Positions 6,293 to 12,446 of a stretch of DNA of 18,748 nucleotides are shown here, in pieces. Position 1 is the first letter of the stretch; each line of letters starts with the position of its first letter. Under the pieces are notes generated by a model. The model was not told the origin of the DNA, did not search any database, and saw nothing but the letters and a program-made list of their open reading frames with translations. The translations under genes and the position numbers were made by a program. This stretch comes from CAYSWF01 sp964562905 (GTDB lineage: Bacteria; Patescibacteriota; Andersenbacteria; UBA10190): NCBI GenBank assembly GCA_964562905.1, contig CAZLVG010000016.1, positions 1 to 18,748 on the forward strand, read 5' to 3'.

Positions 6293-7604
6293 GGTAAGAA
6301 CCCGCGTCGCGCCCAGTCCCACCGGCCCTCTCCATGTGGGCACGGCCCGGGCAGCTCTGTTTAATGAGCTCTTTGCCCGCAGCCATAAAGGATCATTTCT
6401 GCTGCGAATAGAAGATACCGACGCTAGCCGCTCGCGTAAAGAGTACGAGCTAAGCGTCGAAGAAGGATTGAAGTGGCTGGGGCTTAAGTGGGACGAAAAG
6501 ATAGTAAGACAGTCAGAGCGGAGCGAACTGTACCAAGAAGCTGTACAACGACTACTGGCCACCGGCGCCGCCTACCAGGAAGGAGGAGACGGCGTGGTAA
6601 AATTAAAAGTGCCGCCTCGGACAATTGAATTTTTCGACCTTATCCGGGGACGGGTGAAGATACACACGGATACGTGGGGAGGAGACTTTATCATAGCCAG
6701 GACACTAGCAGAACCGCTGTATCACCTGGCCGTAGTTGTAGATGACGCCGAGATGAATATTTCCCACGTTATCCGCGGGGAGGACCATATAAGCAACACG
6801 CCCAAACACATCCTACTGCAGAAAGCGCTGGGATACAGCCAGCCGCAGTGGGCCCATCTGCCCCTGCTTCTGAATGAGCAGCGGCGTAAGCTGTCCAAAA
6901 GAGACCAGGAGGTGGATCTGCTGCGGTACCAGGAGGAGGGATACCTGCCGGAGGCGCTGCTCAACTATCTCGCCCTTTTAGGTTGGAGCCCGGGAGACGA
7001 CCGGGAATTCTTTACCCACCAAGAGCTCATACGAGCGTTCAACCTGAACAACGTGCAAAAAGGAGGAGCCGTTTTCTCCGCCACCAAACTGCGGTCAATA
7101 AACAAGCACTACCTGAAGCGTCTTTCCGGAGAAGAACTGCTGGAGCGCATACGGCCCCACTGGAAAAACCCGCGGGCAGTTAAAAGCTTAGACAGAAAAT
7201 ATCTTAAAGCGGCACTGGACACCGAACGGGAACGGGTTTCCACTCTCGGCGAACTGGCAGCAGCCGTTTCCTTTTTCATGCCCGGCTGGCCCGCGGATTA
7301 CGACCCGCTAACGCTGGTGTGGCGTAAAAGCGATAAAAGTAAGACAATAAAATTAATGGAAGCGTTAATCCGTAAATTACAACAGTGGCCGCCCGGGCAA
7401 TTCAGCGAGAAACAACTGAAGAGAGAGCTTCTGCACTGGATTGACCGCGAGAAGCTGGGCCGGGGGGACGTGCTGTGGCCTATGCGAGTGGCCATGACCG
7501 GCCAAGAAAATTCGCCCGGGCCCTTTGAAGTGGCTTCAGTACTAGGCAAAAACAAGTCGCTAGAACGGCTAAGAGGCGCCTTGGATAAATTAAAAAAACT
7601 ATGA
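6279..7604 (+). CDS. gltX: Glutamyl-tRNA synthetase lacking the zinc segment
   Basis: 441 residues against about 470 in E. coli. Class I synthetase charging tRNA-Glu (and possibly tRNA-Gln if a GatCAB pathway exists, which is typical of bacteria without GlnRS). The HIGH-type signature is PSPTGPLHVGT with HVGT at 19-22, followed by LLRIEDTD; GEDH lies at 167-170; the KMSKS-type loop is KLSKRDQ at 204-210. After ATGAAYQ (residue 100) the protein goes straight to GVVKLKVP. The usual stretch that begins with a Y-x-C-x-C-type motif and carries the zinc ligands and a Pro-Arg-Tyr-Asp-Gly-type sequence is missing. The C-terminal anticodon-binding part is present but divergent. It starts inside the Nudix gene and ends overlapping the next small ORF (ATGA). 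Confidence 0.95.
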   Translation: MEKDKVRTRVAPSPTGPLHVGTARAALFNELFARSHKGSFLLRIEDTDASRSRKEYELSVEEGLKWLGLKWDEKIVRQSERSELYQEAVQRLLATGAAYQEGGDGVVKLKVPPRTIEFFDLIRGRVKIHTDTWGGDFIIARTLAEPLYHLAVVVDDAEMNISHVIRGEDHISNTPKHILLQKALGYSQPQWAHLPLLLNEQRRKLSKRDQEVDLLRYQEEGYLPEALLNYLALLGWSPGDDREFFTHQELIRAFNLNNVQKGGAVFSATKLRSINKHYLKRLSGEELLERIRPHWKNPRAVKSLDRKYLKAALDTERERVSTLGELAAAVSFFMPGWPADYDPLTLVWRKSDKSKTIKLMEALIRKLQQWPPGQFSEKQLKRELLHWIDREKLGRGDVLWPMRVAMTGQENSPGPFEVASVLGKNKSLERLRGALDKLKKL

Positions 7605-7687
7605 AACGCGTGAAAAAGTGGCAACGCATACTCTACGCTATTATAGTCGCGCTGATTATGCTGGGAATGCTCTCCATAGGCTTGTAA
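7601..7687 (+). CDS. 28-residue membrane peptide coupled to gltX
   Basis: The product, MKRVKKWQRILYAIIVALIM followed by LGMLSIGL, is a basic head and one transmembrane helix. Its ATG overlaps the gltX stop in ATGA, suggesting translational coupling. It sits directly upstream of the M23 peptidase gene. No family was recognised. Because the ORF is short, it could be chance, but the charge-then-hydrophobic pattern and exact overlap favour a real gene. Confidence 0.6.
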   Translation: MKRVKKWQRILYAIIVALIMLGMLSIGL

Positions 7688-7712
7688 ACCATAAATTGTA
7701 AGTCATAAGCTA
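7685..7712 (+). repeat. TAANNNN heptad array between two genes
   Basis: TAAACCA, TAAATTG, TAAGTCA and TAAGCTA follow one another in phase, then TGAGTAA. The first TAA is the stop of the small membrane peptide; the last A of the array is the first base of the M23 ATG. The whole intergenic gap is thus built of these heptads, with no Shine-Dalgarno. Confidence 0.8.
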
Positions 7713-8914
7713 TGAGTAAAAGAGTGTTATTCTGCGTCTGTTTGGTAGGACTGCTAGTTTGGCCGTGGGGCAGGGGAGCGGTCAAGGCCGTGACGGTGGA
7801 GGAGTTGCGGGAAGATCTGGACAGTAAAAAAGAAGACCTCCTTGAGGTGCAGGAAAAGATAGAGAAATTCAAAGAAGAGATCCAGATAAAAAAGAAGGAA
7901 GCTCGTTCATTGGAGGATCAGATTACTATCATTGATGACAACATCACCAGTATCACTTTGAGCCTTGAACGCACCTTAGTTGAAATTGAGAAAACCAATA
8001 CCGAAATTAAGAGAGTGGAAAAAGAAATTGGGATTAAGGAGACAGAAATAGAACATCAGAAGAAGCTGCTATCGGAGTATCTTCGTTCGCTTTACAGCCA
8101 TCATCAGCAATCCAGCCTTGCTGTATTTTTGAAATACGGCACTTTTTCCGAAGCTCTGAACGAAGCCTCTACGCTGGAAGAGTTGCAAAGACGCGGTCAG
8201 GAAGCGCTAATAAAGGTTAAGGAGCTAAAAGCTAGATTAGAGCAAAAGAAGGAACAACTGGAAAGCACCAAAGAAAAGCTGGAAAACCTGCTCCGGCGCC
8301 AAGAGCAGCAACAACTTCAACTGACGGCTAACAAAGAGTCCAAAGAGCGTATTCTGGACCTGACACAGTCGCAAGAAAGCGAATACCAGCGCCTGCTTAA
8401 GGCGGCCAAAGAATCTCATGACGCCGCTCAGGCCGAAATAAAACGGCTAGACACAAAAATACGCCAGGAGTTGCGGCGGCGGGGCATAAGCAAGCTGCCG
8501 TCAGTAGGCGTGTTTGACTGGCCCGTGCAGCCTACGCTGGGAATATCGTGCGAATTCCACTGTCCGGGCTACCCCTACGCCTACCTGATCGGACCCCACT
8601 CCGGGCTTGACATTCCGCAAAACGTAGGAACGCCGGTGATGGCGCCGGCTGACGGATACGTGGCCAGGGTCCACAATGCCGGCGGTCCGGGTTACAATTA
8701 CCTGCTGCTTTTGCACGGCGACAATGTTTCCACAGTGTTCGGCCACTTGTCCAGTTTCGCCGCCAGCGAGGGGCAAATGGTAACGCGGGGGACAGTAATA
8801 GGCTATACAGGCGGCGCGCCTGGCACTCCCGGCGCCGGTCTTTCTTCAGGGCCCCATCTGCACTTTGAGGTACGCGAGGAAAACGTGCCCGTAAATCCGC
8901 GTAAATACCTGTAA
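7712..8914 (+). CDS. EnvC-like coiled-coil M23 peptidase (murein hydrolase or activator)
   Basis: 400 residues. Signal peptide or N-terminal anchor at 1-26 (RVLFCVCLVGLLVWPW). A long charged coiled coil spans about 28-258 with a break near 130-160 (LAVFLKYGTFSEALN). The M23/LytM domain covers about 268-400. Zinc-site residues are complete: H296-x3-D300 (HSGLD), H345 (FGHLS) and H382-x-H384 (PHLHFEV). The protein should therefore be able to cleave peptidoglycan cross-links, unlike degenerate EnvC or NlpD activators. C280 and C284 flank an insertion (ISCEFHCPGYPYAY) and may form a disulfide. It acts in the envelope. The start codon follows a heptad array. Confidence 0.93.
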   Translation: MSKRVLFCVCLVGLLVWPWGRGAVKAVTVEELREDLDSKKEDLLEVQEKIEKFKEEIQIKKKEARSLEDQITIIDDNITSITLSLERTLVEIEKTNTEIKRVEKEIGIKETEIEHQKKLLSEYLRSLYSHHQQSSLAVFLKYGTFSEALNEASTLEELQRRGQEALIKVKELKARLEQKKEQLESTKEKLENLLRRQEQQQLQLTANKESKERILDLTQSQESEYQRLLKAAKESHDAAQAEIKRLDTKIRQELRRRGISKLPSVGVFDWPVQPTLGISCEFHCPGYPYAYLIGPHSGLDIPQNVGTPVMAPADGYVARVHNAGGPGYNYLLLLHGDNVSTVFGHLSSFAASEGQMVTRGTVIGYTGGAPGTPGAGLSSGPHLHFEVREENVPVNPRKYL

Positions 8915-8951
8915 GTCAATATTTAACATTGACGGTTTAACGCCGCTGTAT

Positions 8952-9077
8952 ATGGATCCCGACGACATCTTTGAAAAATTCACTGTTTGGACAGTATTTA
9001 TTTGGGGACCGATTTACGCCGTGTATTACCTGACCCGCCTGGCCCTGCGGCATTTGTTCAGGCGCCCGGAAGATTAA
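8952..9077 (+). CDS. 41-residue membrane protein
   Basis: Short frame beginning MDPDDIFEKFTVWTVFIWGP and ending LALRHLFRRPED. One transmembrane helix (about 12-30) lies between an acidic N-terminus and a basic C-terminus. It is 37 bases after the M23 stop and 12 before the next small membrane ORF, same strand. The gap upstream contains the hairpin GTCAAT/ATTGAC (8915-8933). No family recognised; charge layout and position support a real gene. Confidence 0.6.
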   Translation: MDPDDIFEKFTVWTVFIWGPIYAVYYLTRLALRHLFRRPED

Positions 9078-9089
9078 TCCTTAAATTTT

Positions 9090-9290
9090 ATGGCGGACGG
9101 GGCAGGGGACATAGTTACTTTCTTTCTCAAGCTGGAAGGACCCTACAAATGGTACGTAATCGGCGGGACGCTGTTAGTATTGACAGCCGTTGTTACAAAA
9201 TTTATTTTCAAAACCTTAAAATGGTTCTTGATGATTCTAGCGGCTGCTGTAGTGGGTATTACGGTTGCTTATTACACGCTGATAAAATAA
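9090..9290 (+). CDS. 66-residue two-helix membrane protein
   Basis: Two predicted transmembrane helices, about 21-40 (WYVIGGTLLVLTAVVTKFIF) and 45-63 (WFLMILAAAVVGITVAYY), joined by a short loop with lysines. The N-terminus is MADGAGDIVTFFLKLEGPYK. It is the last of a plus-strand run from the Nudix gene through the M23 peptidase and the 41-residue protein. No Shine-Dalgarno and no recognised family. A holin-like shape is possible, but there is no phage context. Confidence 0.65.
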   Translation: MADGAGDIVTFFLKLEGPYKWYVIGGTLLVLTAVVTKFIFKTLKWFLMILAAAVVGITVAYYTLIK

Positions 9291-9740
9291 ATTACCGCGC
9301 GAGGAGGGTAGTGGAGCAGAACAGTGTTGTCCCGCCGGCATGAACAGAGAACACCACCGTTATCACAAGCAAGGCAGAGAGGAGAACTTCACTAAGTAAG
9401 GTCCGTGTAAAAGCAACAGGAGCGCCAGGCAATGGCGTCGCGCAATGTATATTTTACGACGCTGAAGCCCGATGTTTCCCCTTTTTGTTTATCCACAAGC
9501 AGGGTGCGGCACGCTTATATACCAGCTGTCAAGCTAGAAAATCTCTTATGGCGTCGCCGACTGGTGCCGCCCGCGGGGCATATTATAGTCCACCACCCTG
9601 TTCCCTCCTCCGCCTATACTCAAGGATATTAGGCCGCGCATTTCCGGCGGCGACCCGCCTCGGTTCCGGCGTCACCGCAGCGGGGACCGCTATCCCCTAC
9701 CGGCTAAAAAAGTTGGCGATTGTTCAGTCTTTGTTCGCCT
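9291..9740. other. Gene-less stretch between convergent genes
   Basis: About 450 bases with no credible protein gene. A 19-codon frame at 9340-9399 (opening MNREHHRYHK) exists but has no supporting feature. Small hairpins are present, such as CGCCA/TGGCG near 9423-9437 and GC-rich repeats near 9640-9700. I looked for RNase P RNA, tmRNA, SRP RNA and tRNA signatures on both strands and found none. It is bounded by two outward terminators, a minus one at 9706-9739 and a plus one at 9810-9837. Confidence 0.5.
9706..9739 (-). terminator. Possible terminator of the Ada-type zinc-knuckle gene
   Basis: On the minus strand GGCGA and TCGCC form a short stem around a 15-base loop, followed after three bases by TTTTTT. 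It lies directly after the stop at 9741. The 5-bp stem is weak but GC-rich. Confidence 0.45.
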
Positions 9741-10223
9741 TCATAAACCCAGTACGCGCCGCGTGCATTCGCTGGGAGAATAACCGGCTGCTTCCGCCTC
9801 CCGCCTCGAGGAAAACCACAGCTGGTTTTCCTTTTTTATTCTGCCCACCACGGAGCAGCTTTGGTGATGGTACAAGTCAGAATTAACGGAGCCCACAAAC
9901 AGTTTTTGCGGGACTCCGGCAGTGGGTTTCGCCCCACCAATGGCAGCCGCCGACGGCGCCAACGACGGACCTGCCGCCTGCTGCCCGGCGACCCCTCCCC
10001 CGCCCTCTTCTTTAAGCGCGTTAAGCTCGGCGGGGCTGCCGCCGCCCGAGGGGCACCCCTCGCCGGTTTTTTCTTCAAACACTATGGGGCTGGCGGCGTA
10101 GTACGGCGACATAACTTTGCCCGCCTGCCACCCGGCCGCGAATATCAGCACAGCCGTTATAAGATAGCCCGTCCGATGTTTATATCTCTGGACAAAAGCC
10201 CAAGCGGTAGTAAAGTCCATCAT
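9741..10223 (-). CDS. Membrane-anchored protein with Ada-type metal-binding domain
   Basis: 160 residues from ATG 10223 (MMDFTTAWAFVQRYKHRTGY); the frame is open further upstream but that part crosses a hairpin element and looks non-coding. One transmembrane helix at about 21-37 (LITAVLIFAAGWQAGKV). A low-complexity Gly/Ala/Pro linker follows (about 50-108). The C-terminal domain has the Ada-like zinc knuckle: NSDLYHHQSC, then KENQLWFSSRREAEAAGYSP and SECTRRV. Full Ada knuckles have four cysteines; only two are seen here, with histidines nearby. The Ada DNA-repair methyltransferase domain is absent, so this is not Ada itself. Function unknown; I recall the module from Parcubacteria hypotheticals. 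Confidence 0.75.
   Translation of the reverse strand: MMDFTTAWAFVQRYKHRTGYLITAVLIFAAGWQAGKVMSPYYAASPIVFEEKTGEGCPSGGGSPAELNALKEEGGGGVAGQQAAGPSLAPSAAAIGGAKPTAGVPQKLFVGSVNSDLYHHQSCSVVGRIKKENQLWFSSRREAEAAGYSPSECTRRVLGL
9810..9837 (+). terminator. Plus-strand terminator inside the 3' end of the Ada-type gene
   Basis: GGAAAACCA and TGGTTTTCC form a 9-bp perfect stem with a four-base loop (CAGC), followed by TTTTTT at 9832-9837. On the minus strand the same bases encode the ENQLWFS part of the zinc knuckle. It would stop transcripts running from the plus operon through 9291-9740. Confidence 0.55.
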
Positions 10224-10250
10224 ATGACCAATAGTAACATGAACTGTGAA

Positions 10251-10464
10251 GCTCCCCGGGCTTACGCCCGGGGCATCCCGCGGGACGCGTCCCGCCGCGG
10301 CGGGACGAGCGAAACCCCTCGTAGCCAGGGCGTTCCGTCCCCCGTCGCTCGGCCTTCGGCCGGGGCTATAGGAGACACCCCAGCTTCGCACCGTGTCAGC
10401 CATAGCCCCGACAGGGCGATGGCTGATTCCTCCCCGGCCTTACGGTCGGGGCGTCCTGCGAAGC
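10251..10464. repeat. Hairpin-dense element overlapping the methyltransferase start
   Basis: A run of perfect or near-perfect inverted repeats: CCCCGGGC-TTAC-GCCCGGGG (10254-10273); the palindromes 10280-10295 and 10289-10306 (CGGGAC/GTCCCG based, overlapping); CGGCC-TTC-GGCCG (10350-10362); and a three-way-junction-like unit. In the last, GCTTCGCA (10383-10390) pairs with TGCGAAGC (10457-10464) around CAGCCAT/ATGGCTG (10397-10403, 10419-10425, with inner GCCC/GGGC) and CCCCGGCC-TTAC-GGTCGGGG (10432-10451). Two hairpins share a TTAC loop. It is probably a dispersed non-autonomous element; there is no transposase here. Confidence 0.7.
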
Positions 10465-11738
10465 GGGGTGAGTACATTTTCTTTCTGGGCAGCCATCCGG
10501 CTTTGTCGGCGGCGGAACTGTGGACCGTGCTGGCAAGATACCGCTACGCGGCAAAGATACGCCAGGTGAGCGATAACTTCATAATTTTAAGGCTTAACCA
10601 GAAGCTGCCGGAAAATTTTCTGAACCGGCTGGGCGGGACGGAGCGTGTCGGCCTGGTGGTCGGCCGGAAATCCTCACCCTGGGCGCCGCGGGAGCTGGCC
10701 CAGCTTCTCTCCTCCCCCGCCGCCGAGAAAATGAGTTTTGGTTTAAGCGTGCCGGGCGGCAACACCAGGCAAACCCAAAGAGTTGGTCTCCAAGTAAAAA
10801 AGCACCTTAAAAAAATAGGGGTAAAGGCTAATTTTATCGTGCCGGGAGGTAAAAACGGCCGGCTGAACGCGGCTCAGGTTATCTTCAACCATCTTACTAC
10901 TGCCCCCCACAAGGAGATGACCAGGGTCGACTGCGACGGGCAGTATTTATGGTCACAAACGGTGCAAATACAGGACATCCGGCGGTACGAGCGGCGCGAC
11001 ACCGGCCGTCCGGCCAGAGACCCGCGGGCCGGCATGCTGCCGCCGAAGCTGGCGCAAATCATGCTTAACCTGGCTTTGAGCGGTAATATTAAGATGGGAA
11101 ATCCTCCGGTGGTCTTGGACCCTTTCTGCGGCTTAGGTACGGTTTTGCAGGAAGGTTACTTGCTGGGCTACAAAATGGTCGGCTCCGATGCCAGCGAACG
11201 GATGGTTGACGCCTCACGAAAAAACCTTAACTACGTGATAAAACTTGCCGGGCGAGGACGGAAGGAGCCGGCGCAGACGCCGGCTGTCTTTAAACACGAT
11301 GTGCGGCAGCCGTTTCCGCAAGATATAGCCGACGCGGTGGACGCCGTGGTCACCGAGCCGTACCTGGGAAAACCCCTTGTCTCTCCCCTGCCCCGGCAGC
11401 AGGCTGACGAGGCGATAAACACGCTAACGCCTTTATACCAAAGCTTTTTCACCAATGTCCGCCCTCTTTTAAAGCCAAACGCGCGGGTGGTTTTTGCTCT
11501 GCCGGCGTTTACCTCGCCACGCTCCAGCCGCCATCCCGCTTTTACCCGCTTTCCCGCCGGCTTCATTGACGACATACGAAGTTTGGGCTACGATTACTTA
11601 CAACTCGTCCCCGAACAATTTAAACCTTACTTCAGGACAACGGAAAGGGGTACGGTGGTGTACGCCCGCCCGGACGCCCTGGTGGGACGGGAAATAACAC
11701 TGTGGCACACAAGAAAGCGGGAGGGTCAACCCAATTAG
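10419..11738 (+). CDS. Trm11/TrmG10-type SAM-dependent methyltransferase
   Basis: 439 residues from ATG 10419, the last in-frame start before the conserved N-terminal strand EYIFFLGSHPALSAAEL. The N-terminal part (about 20-200) resembles the Trm11/THUMP-associated region. The C-terminal Rossmann methyltransferase has the SAM motif VVLDPFCGLGTVLQEG, then MVGSDASERMVDASRKNL, and a motif IV reading VVTEPYLGKPL in place of the usual D/N-P-P-Y. This fits tRNA guanosine N2-methyltransferase-like proteins, with T-E-P-Y an unusual catalytic loop; the target is not certain. The first 16 codons lie in the hairpin element, and the ATG pairs with CAT in a stem. The 3' end overlaps rpmA by 37 bases. Confidence 0.82.
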   Translation: MADSSPALRSGRPAKRGEYIFFLGSHPALSAAELWTVLARYRYAAKIRQVSDNFIILRLNQKLPENFLNRLGGTERVGLVVGRKSSPWAPRELAQLLSSPAAEKMSFGLSVPGGNTRQTQRVGLQVKKHLKKIGVKANFIVPGGKNGRLNAAQVIFNHLTTAPHKEMTRVDCDGQYLWSQTVQIQDIRRYERRDTGRPARDPRAGMLPPKLAQIMLNLALSGNIKMGNPPVVLDPFCGLGTVLQEGYLLGYKMVGSDASERMVDASRKNLNYVIKLAGRGRKEPAQTPAVFKHDVRQPFPQDIADAVDAVVTEPYLGKPLVSPLPRQQADEAINTLTPLYQSFFTNVRPLLKPNARVVFALPAFTSPRSSRHPAFTRFPAGFIDDIRSLGYDYLQLVPEQFKPYFRTTERGTVVYARPDALVGREITLWHTRKREGQPN

Positions 11739-11974
11739 GACGCGATTCGGCGAGCAAGCGCTTGGGCGTTAAGATTTACGGCGGTCAGCCGGCCGCCTTG
11801 GGCCAGGTTATTATCCGCCAGCGGGGCACCCACTACCGGGCCGGCGACGGCGTGCGCGTGGGAGCCGACGACACCCTTTACGCGGCCGCGGCGGGCGTAG
11901 TTAAATTTACCCGCAAAAAAATAAGAAAATTCACCGGCAGCCTTAAGAAACAGACAGTGGTCAGTGTTAAATAA
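11702..11974 (+). CDS. rpmA: Ribosomal protein bL27
   Basis: 90 residues. The N-terminus MAHKKAGGSTQLGRDSASKR is the bL27 signature, whose flexible tail reaches the peptidyl-transferase centre; this fixes the GTG start at 11702. The core GVKIYGGQPAALGQVIIRQR and GVRVGADDTLYAAAAGVVKF is typical. The tail is lysine-rich. The first 37 bases overlap the 3' end of the methyltransferase gene in another frame, so the two are cotranscribed and probably coupled. bL21 (rplU), the usual bL27 partner, is not adjacent. No N-terminal extension of the Firmicutes type is present. Confidence 0.96.
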   Translation: MAHKKAGGSTQLGRDSASKRLGVKIYGGQPAALGQVIIRQRGTHYRAGDGVRVGADDTLYAAAAGVVKFTRKKIRKFTGSLKKQTVVSVK

Positions 11975-12013
11975 ACTTTTTAGCGCTATTTTCGCCTGTT
12001 GAAAGTGAACTAG

Positions 12014-12045
12014 CAACCGGCCGAAAAAGCGGGTTGGTTATTTCT
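12014..12045 (+). terminator. Weak terminator candidate after rpmA
   Basis: CAACC-G-GC pairs with GC-G-GGTTG around an A-rich loop, with one G-G mismatch, followed by TTATTTCTAT. It lies 39 bases after the rpmA stop. Stem and T-tract are both imperfect. Confidence 0.35.
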
Positions 12046-12100
12046 ATCTACCCCCTTTTCCTTAATTACGAGGACTAGAAGCCTTCTGGCGGCCATTCTA

Positions 12101-12121
12101 AAGAAAAACCCCCGCGGGGGT
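12101..12121 (-). terminator. Rho-independent terminator of the 61-residue membrane protein
   Basis: On the minus strand the palindrome ACCCCCGCGGGGGT (12121-12108) is followed by TTTTTCTT; the T run starts with the final T of the palindrome. It begins seven bases after the stop codon of the gene at 12129-12314. Confidence 0.8.
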
Positions 12122-12128
12122 GTGATGG

Positions 12129-12314
12129 TCAGTGTGCGCTATTAACACATGACGTCCACGTCATGACCAGAAAGACAATAATAAAGATCAGCGCCACCGC
12201 CGCCTTGCCCAGCCACATGAATGCCGTGACGAAAGCGGCCTTCCAGGGATGAGCAGCGTTTTTAAGAAGAAACGCTTCCTCGGGAATCGGGACTTTATTA
12301 GTTTGGCAAACCAT
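12129..12314 (-). CDS. 61-residue membrane protein
   Basis: Begins MVCQTNKVPIPEEAFLLKNA, then an amphipathic stretch (HPWKAAFVTAFMWLG) and one transmembrane helix at about 36-54 (GKAAVALIFIIVFLVMTW), ending TSCVNSAH. A clear Shine-Dalgarno AAGGAG lies 9 bases before the ATG, one of only two strong ones in the window. A good terminator follows the stop. This makes it a real, well-expressed-looking gene despite its size. No family recognised. It lies 132 bases after the NDH-2 gene on the same strand and might belong to the same transcript. Confidence 0.75.
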   Translation of the reverse strand: MVCQTNKVPIPEEAFLLKNAAHPWKAAFVTAFMWLGKAAVALIFIIVFLVMTWTSCVNSAH

Positions 12315-12446
12315 AATATCACGCTCCTTATCCTGTGTAACATTGAAAAGCGGGATTACCCCTACCGATGTCCAAAGAACCTTGGCGGTATCTTCTTACC
12401 ACAAGTATCGCGGTTTATACAAGCAAGCGCGGCAGCCCCACCCGGC

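Noticed and set aside
8930..8954. TTGACG followed by TATATG before the 41-residue protein
   Set aside because: Spacing is only 14 bases and the TATATG overlaps the start codon; the TTGAC is better explained as an arm of the GTCAAT/ATTGAC hairpin.
9575..9595. CCACCA end suggesting a tRNA or tmRNA
   Set aside because: No T-arm GGTTCGA-like sequence, no acceptor-stem partner and no tmRNA 5' motif nearby.
9485..9886. 133-codon plus frame in the gene-less stretch
   Set aside because: No motif, no hydrophobic pattern and no ribosome-binding site; it runs into the antisense strand of the Ada-type gene.
9861..10418. Long plus-strand open frame continuing into the methyltransferase
   Set aside because: It is antisense to the Ada-type protein and crosses the hairpin element. 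Its amino-acid content is arginine- and proline-rich shadow sequence, and methyltransferase similarity begins only after 10470.
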